Below are positions 15,067 to 18,931 of a DNA stretch of 18,931 bases, one piece after another. Numbering within the stretch: the stretch's first letter is position 1; each line of letters begins with the position of its first letter. The notes under the pieces are model-generated. The model was given only the letters and a program-made list of their open reading frames with translations, did not search any database and was not told the DNA's origin. The position numbers and the translations under genes were made by a program. Where the stretch lies: assembly GCA_905193145.1 (NCBI GenBank), contig CAJJNP010000050.1:1-18931 (forward strand), written 5' to 3'. The stretch is from an uncultured Odoribacter sp. (GTDB taxonomy: Bacteria; Bacteroidota; Bacteroidia; Bacteroidales; Marinifilaceae).

Positions 15067-15091
15067 CAAAGATAACAGTCTGTTATCTTTG
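15067..15091. repeat. Perfect 11-bp inverted repeat (possible operator)
   Basis: CAAAGATAACA, spacer GTC, then TGTTATCTTTG: eleven perfectly paired bases on each side. Each arm contains TATCTTTG reading outward, i.e. a TAnnTTTG -7-like box on each strand. There is no T run after it and the stem is AT-rich, so a terminator is unlikely. A dimeric regulator site or overlapping divergent promoters are the better readings; both are inference. Confidence 0.6.
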
Positions 15092-15230
15092 TCTTATAGT
15101 TGTGTTATATTTGATATATGTTTGTGATGCATTTGAGTGGGAGAGAAGCAGGAGAAAAGTGGGACGATTGTATGTGAATGTGTGTTGTGAATTTTTATGG
15201 AAAACCATTGAAAATAGAACAATATTTTTT

Positions 15231-15261
15231 TTTGATAATGTGAAAATAAAAAATACTTTTG
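15231..15261 (+). promoter_or_regulatory. Bacteroides-type promoter of the ECF sigma gene
   Basis: TTTG at 15231-15234 (-33) is followed after exactly 19 nt by TACTTTTG at 15254-15261 (-7), a full match to the housekeeping sigma consensus of Bacteroidota. The leader from the expected start site to the ATG at 15290 would be roughly 20-25 nt. Confidence 0.75.
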
Positions 15262-15289
15262 TCATAGTTACTTCACCTTTATTGAATAT

Positions 15290-15817
15290 ATGACTTCTGT
15301 TTTCGATTATGCATATTATATGAAGTGCTTTGACCTTTATTATCAGGGGTTGATAAGTTTTGTATATGGCTTGATACGTGATGAAGAAGTAGCAAAAGAT
15401 ATTGTTAACGATGTTTTTTTAACCTTGTGGGATAGAAGGAAGATGTTGGATCCTGAAAAATCAGTAAAATCTTATCTTTTTATAATAGCTAAAAACCATG
15501 CTTTGAATTATATAAAACATCAATCTGTTGTCAAGCAGTATGAACAATATCAAAGTTGTGAGCTGAATACAGAAGAGTCAGAATGGGATGAATATGAGGC
15601 AAAACTGGAAAAAGTAAGGTCGGTATTTAATTTGTTGCCAGAAAAACAGCAGGAGGTTGTAAGGAAATGTTGTGTAGAAGGAAAAAAGTATAAGGATGTG
15701 GCATTGGAATTGAATATTTCGGTAAGTACTGTTAAAACGCATCTTTTACGTGCGATGAAATTTTTGCGTAGTGAGCTTAAACAGGAGTTGGTGTTATTAT
15801 TTTTTATAGAAATCTGA
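15290..15817 (+). CDS. ECF RNA polymerase sigma factor (FecI-like, Bacteroides type)
   Basis: 175 aa. Sigma region 2 spans about 10-78: YYQGLISFVYGLIRDEEVAKDIVNDVFLTLWDRR, then KSYLFIIAKNHALNYIKH. Sigma region 4 spans about 105-162: FNLLPEKQQEVVRKCCVEGKKYKDVALELNISVSTVKTHLLRAMKFLR, with the helix-turn-helix at about 135-156. Length and sequence style fit the expanded Bacteroidota ECF family paired with FecR. It directs RNA polymerase to target promoters, probably including that of the receptor genes downstream. It is followed after 47 nt by its anti-sigma gene. Its own promoter looks like a housekeeping one, so the sigma is made constitutively and controlled after translation. Confidence 0.95.
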   Translation: MTSVFDYAYYMKCFDLYYQGLISFVYGLIRDEEVAKDIVNDVFLTLWDRRKMLDPEKSVKSYLFIIAKNHALNYIKHQSVVKQYEQYQSCELNTEESEWDEYEAKLEKVRSVFNLLPEKQQEVVRKCCVEGKKYKDVALELNISVSTVKTHLLRAMKFLRSELKQELVLLFFIEI

Positions 15818-15864
15818 AAAAAATATAGTTTTTGTGTCGGCCATTTTGATGGGTAGGTTGTATT

Positions 15865-17022
15865 ATGCACAAAGAAAAGAATATGACTTATCAAGAGAAA
15901 GAGATAGAGTATGCATTACAAATAATCCATCATCGGAATGAATTGGATGATTTGGAGGTGATCGAATGGTTGAAATCTTCTGAACACCAACAGTTGTTGG
16001 AGGAGCTTGCTCTATGGGGAAGAGCGTGTGGCGATGGAATTGTAGGGAATGTTGAGGAAGCTAAATCTGTAGTTGCCGTAAAAATAAAGCGAAGAAAATT
16101 ACGGCTTTATGTGAGATTGTCTGTTATTGCTGCTTCTGTCGTTGTTTTTTTTATGGTAGGAATATTGCTCTTAACTAGACAAGAAACTGCTATAACAATT
16201 GCGGAAACAGAAAAAGGGAATTATATTTCATTGACTTTGGCTAATGGAGAGGTAGTTAATCTGGATCAGCAGCGTGGAGAAGTTTTTAGGGGGAATGCAG
16301 GTATTATTGTCAATGATTCTCTTAAAGGATTGGCATGTGGTAAAATTGCTGAGTTGCATAGAGATTCTGCTATTGCATGGAATGTACTGAAAGTTCCAGT
16401 GGGTCAGACGTATCATATATCATTGGCAGATGGAACACAGGTATGGCTGAATGCTGCTACAGAATTACAATTTCCTACACGTTTTTGTAAGGAATTCCGT
16501 CGTGTCAGATTGAGAGGGGAGGCCTATTTTGAAGTGAGTAAAAATGTTGGACGGCCTTTTATTGTAGAGTTAGACTCAAATACGAACATAGAAGTATTGG
16601 GGACTTCTTTTAACATAAAGGCTTATGAAGATGATGGTAAGGTGGAAGCTTTATTGGAAAAGGGAAAAATATTAATGGTGGCCAATGGACGCAGTGTGGG
16701 ATTGACTCCTGGTGAATTAGGAATATATGAGCGTGGTGGTGAAATCTCTTTGTATCGCCCGGATAGATTGGAAGCTTATACTGCATGGCGTTCGGGAAAA
16801 TTTATATTTGAAAACGCATCTTTATATCAAGTGGCTAAAGAGCTTGCTCGTTGGTATGGACTTCGAGTAAAATATCGTGGGGGGAAAATAGCAGATTTAA
16901 AAATCAGCGGCAATTTACGGCGTTCCTCAGATTTGAATACAATTTTAAAGGCATTGGAGAAAACCGGTAAAATTCAATTTGAAATAGACGGGCAGACGTT
17001 GTGGATTTTGCCGGGTAACTGA
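15865..17022 (+). CDS. FecR-family anti-sigma factor
   Basis: 385 aa, single-pass inner-membrane protein. Residues 1-78 are cytosolic and would bind the sigma factor (FEIEYALQ-like helices, EVIEWLKSSEHQQLLEELALWG). The membrane segment is about 82-104 (VRLSVIAASVVVFFMVGILLL). The periplasmic FecR domain is about 172-275: VPVGQTYHISLADGTQVWLNAATEL, RGEAYFEVSKNVGRPFIV, VLGTSFNI. The C-terminal DUF4974-type domain is about 310-385 (FIFENASLYQVAKELARWYGL to LWILPGN) and is similar in plan to an STN domain. In related FecR proteins self-cleavage occurs at a Gly-Thr; G246-T247 here is the matching site (inference). An in-frame ATG at 15883 is an alternative start. It lies between sigma and receptor genes. 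Confidence 0.94.
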   Translation: MHKEKNMTYQEKEIEYALQIIHHRNELDDLEVIEWLKSSEHQQLLEELALWGRACGDGIVGNVEEAKSVVAVKIKRRKLRLYVRLSVIAASVVVFFMVGILLLTRQETAITIAETEKGNYISLTLANGEVVNLDQQRGEVFRGNAGIIVNDSLKGLACGKIAELHRDSAIAWNVLKVPVGQTYHISLADGTQVWLNAATELQFPTRFCKEFRRVRLRGEAYFEVSKNVGRPFIVELDSNTNIEVLGTSFNIKAYEDDGKVEALLEKGKILMVANGRSVGLTPGELGIYERGGEISLYRPDRLEAYTAWRSGKFIFENASLYQVAKELARWYGLRVKYRGGKIADLKISGNLRRSSDLNTILKALEKTGKIQFEIDGQTLWILPGN

Positions 17023-17085
17023 ATTTGATTGAAAAAGAGTATTTATAGGGCTATGAGCTAATGTATATTTAAAAATCACAAACTT

Positions 17086-18931
17086 ATGAGAAAAAAAAGA
17101 ATGTTGCTTTGGAGTTTGTTGTTTGTCATGATGATATGTGTTAACATATCTGTTTTTGGGCAAAAATTAACACTCCAGCTAGGAAAAGTCCCTTTGAGGG
17201 AAGCTTTGAAGAATTTGCAGTCTAAAGTAGGCTATGATTTTGTTTATAATGCAAATGAAATCAATGTGGAACAATTGGTGGAGTTGCAGGCGGCAGGGCA
17301 GGAATTGGAAGAAGTACTTGTTGAAATGCTGAATCCACTTGGATTGACTTGTACAAAAGAAGGACATATAATTATTTTGAGAAAAAAGCAAATGCAGGTG
17401 AAGCAGCAAGCTTTGGTTCAAAAGTTTAAAGGTATTGTTAAGGATGAGGATGGGAATCCGGTTCCTGGAGTTACAGTACGGTTGAAAGGGTCTAGTTTTG
17501 GAACTACAACAGATATCGATGGTAAATTCAGCATTTCAGTACCAGAAGGTAAAGAGCATGTTTTGCTGTTTTCATTTGTGGGTATGGAGCCGTTGGAAGT
17601 GGCGTGTACGGCAGGAATGAATTCCATTGTGATGAAAGAAAGTGTTACTGTGCTGGAAGAGGCTACGGTGACAACTGGTTATCAAACAATTAGCAAAACA
17701 CGCATGACAGGAGCCGTAGAGATGATTTCTGCAAAAGATATCACTAATAAAGGATATTCGTCAGTCGGTGATATATTGAAAGGAGCTATGGCAGGTGTCA
17801 GTACGCGTAGTACTTCTGGAAAATTAGGAGCTACACCGGAGATACGTATAAGGGGATTGAACTCTTTGTATGGCAATATGACTCCTACTTGGATTGTTGA
17901 CGGTGTCCCTTTTTATGGGAATTTAAATGATTTAGTTCCGGAGGATATAGAAAGTATTACCGTATTGAAGGATGCTGCTGCAACAGCAATATATGGTTCG
18001 CAAGCCGCTAACGGTGTGATTGTTGTAAAACGTAAACAAGGTCGTGAGGGAGCTCCGTTAATCCGTGTGACTTCTACGTTTTCGGTAGAATCTGCTCCAC
18101 ATTCTAAATTGGATTTGATGAATACGCAAGAAAAGATTGCTTTTGAGAGAAGTGTGTATGAAGATTTTCCTAATTTGGCTGTTGGAGGACGGGTCATTAC
18201 TTTATTGAAGGATGCGGACCTTGGAAAAATTTCTGAAGGTGCTGCAGAAGCAGAAATAGCGCGGCTAAGTAAAATAAATACTAATTGGTATGATGTGATT
18301 TTTAAGAATCCGTTTTCGCATAATCATAATCTTTCATTTTCTGGGGGCACTGATAAAAATCGTTATTATATCAGTGTTGGAATTCGCGAAAGTAGAGGGG
18401 TTGTGCCAACAAATAAATATAGTAATTGGAATGCGATGGTGCGTTTTTCGCATGATTTGAACAAAAGGATTTCATTTGCTTTTAATCTTTCTTCGAATGT
18501 ACGCAAAGATTGGGATTCGGACGCTGGAGTCAGTATTTTGCATTATGCAACCTTTGCTAATCCTTATGAGCAACCTTATGATGAAAATGGCAACTATGCA
18601 TATGATCGCTCCTATGCTTATCAATTAAGTTCGTTAAAAGACGGGTATCAGGATGATTTTAATATTTTGAAAGAATTATATAACAATACAACATGTATCA
18701 ATACGCTTAGTAATACAATGTCGTTGGAGTTAAATGTCAAAATCTTGGATAATCTGAAATTTACAACTATTGGCTCTCTTTCCAATAGTTTTAGTAATAC
18801 TGAAACTATTCTAGGGGCAGGTACTTATACGGCGAAAAAAAGAGCATGGATTCGTCAGTTGTATAGCGAGTTTCCTGATGAATTGAATAAAGGATCGTTG
18901 ACAGAGAGAGATGGTAGAAGTCGGCATTATA
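17086..18931 (+). CDS. SusC/RagA-type TonB-dependent receptor with STN domain (3' end beyond window)
   Basis: The frame is open from the ATG at 17086 to the window edge (615 codons seen of an expected 1000 or more). Signal peptide about 1-25 (LLWSLLFVMMICVNISVFGQ). STN domain about 27-100 (LTLQLGKVPLREALKNLQ, VGYDFVYNANEI), which contacts the FecR protein in signalling receptors. Carboxypeptidase-regulatory-like domain about 114-184 (FKGIVKDEDGNPVPGVTVRLKG, TTTDIDGKFSI). Plug about 200-320 with RIRGLNSLYGN, WIVDGVPFYG and VLKDAAATAIYGSQAANGVIVV, all SusC signatures. The visible barrel includes HNLSFSGGTDKNRYYISVG. It imports an unknown glycan or peptide across the outer membrane with TonB and signals to the FecR/sigma pair. 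It starts 63 nt after the FecR gene; a SusD partner would be expected downstream. Confidence 0.94.
   Translation, partial: MRKKRMLLWSLLFVMMICVNISVFGQKLTLQLGKVPLREALKNLQSKVGYDFVYNANEINVEQLVELQAAGQELEEVLVEMLNPLGLTCTKEGHIIILRKKQMQVKQQALVQKFKGIVKDEDGNPVPGVTVRLKGSSFGTTTDIDGKFSISVPEGKEHVLLFSFVGMEPLEVACTAGMNSIVMKESVTVLEEATVTTGYQTISKTRMTGAVEMISAKDITNKGYSSVGDILKGAMAGVSTRSTSGKLGATPEIRIRGLNSLYGNMTPTWIVDGVPFYGNLNDLVPEDIESITVLKDAAATAIYGSQAANGVIVVKRKQGREGAPLIRVTSTFSVESAPHSKLDLMNTQEKIAFERSVYEDFPNLAVGGRVITLLKDADLGKISEGAAEAEIARLSKINTNWYDVIFKNPFSHNHNLSFSGGTDKNRYYISVGIRESRGVVPTNKYSNWNAMVRFSHDLNKRISFAFNLSSNVRKDWDSDAGVSILHYATFANPYEQPYDENGNYAYDRSYAYQLSSLKDGYQDDFNILKELYNNTTCINTLSNTMSLELNVKILDNLKFTTIGSLSNSFSNTETILGAGTYTAKKRAWIRQLYSEFPDELNKGSLTERDGRSRHY

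Larger units (their letters stand above)
14945..15289. other. Intergenic region between MBL-fold and ECF sigma genes
   Basis: 345 nt, AT-rich, separating divergent genes. It holds the MBL -7 box at its left end, a perfect palindrome in the middle and the sigma-gene promoter at its right end. A plus-strand open frame of about 100 codons crosses it but shows no family features and unlike-protein composition, so I do not call it a gene. A further TATATTTG at 15106-15113 lacks a properly spaced -33. Confidence 0.7.

Noticed and set aside
15067..15091. Palindrome as a rho-independent terminator
   Set aside because: AT-rich stem, 3-nt loop and no T run on either side, and no gene end nearby to terminate.
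14985..15293. Plus-strand open frame of about 102 codons before the sigma gene
   Set aside because: No family features, odd Cys/Ile/Phe-rich composition, spans a palindrome and a strong promoter, and overlaps the well-supported sigma start by 4 nt.
1..18931. Mobile element, prophage or CRISPR array
   Set aside because: No transposase, integrase or phage genes, no terminal repeats and no array of regularly spaced repeats were seen; the LRR-coding repeats are protein-level and degenerate.

Overview
The window reads as chromosomal DNA of a gut-type Bacteroidota, order Bacteroidales. Evidence: fimbrillin (Mfa-like) domains, BACON and BspA-type leucine-rich repeats, an ECF sigma / FecR anti-sigma / SusC-RagA receptor cassette, many lipoprotein signal peptides, and start regions with TAnnTTTG -7 boxes but mostly no Shine-Dalgarno. 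The SusC and fimbrillin style hints at Odoribacteraceae (Odoribacter/Butyricimonas); that is a guess from general look, not a placement. I saw no insertion sequence, phage, CRISPR array, rRNA or tRNA.

Layout. (1) 1-8194, minus strand: six co-oriented genes with gaps of 24, 18, 38, 1 and 3 nt. They are a DMT/EamA permease, a 1149-aa lipoprotein joining a fimbrillin-like domain, BspA-type repeats, a BACON-like domain and an M64 metallopeptidase domain, a fimbrillin-like lipoprotein, a WG-repeat lipoprotein with an NTF2-like tail, a PEGA-like/barrel-like secreted protein, and the start of another lipoprotein cut by the window edge. This looks like one envelope operon. (2) 8237-10016, minus: a two-gene operon with its own terminator, encoding an IscU/NifU-like Fe-S scaffold with a long C-terminal extension and a GGGtGRT-family protein of unknown function. 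(3) 10211-12465, plus: a lipoprotein alkaline phosphatase followed by an EFR1-type flavodoxin/2[4Fe-4S] protein. (4) 12462-13199, minus: a short-chain dehydrogenase sharing its stop bases with the EFR1 gene. (5) 13285-13884, plus: a small acidic lipoprotein of unknown function whose 3' end overlaps the gene opposite. (6) 13835-14944, minus: an MBL-fold hydrolase and a GloA-like VOC protein. (7) 14945-15289: a 345-nt intergenic region with a perfect palindrome and a textbook Bacteroides promoter. (8) 15290 to the end, plus: ECF sigma factor, FecR anti-sigma factor and an STN-containing SusC/RagA receptor running off the window. These are the three parts of a trans-envelope signalling and uptake system, in which substrate binding at the receptor is passed via its STN domain to FecR, which frees the sigma factor.

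The two best candidates for undescribed biology are the surface-peptidase operon (1), with its unusual domain fusion and a zinc motif spaced HExxxH instead of HExxH, and the GGGtGRT/Fe-S scaffold pair (2).
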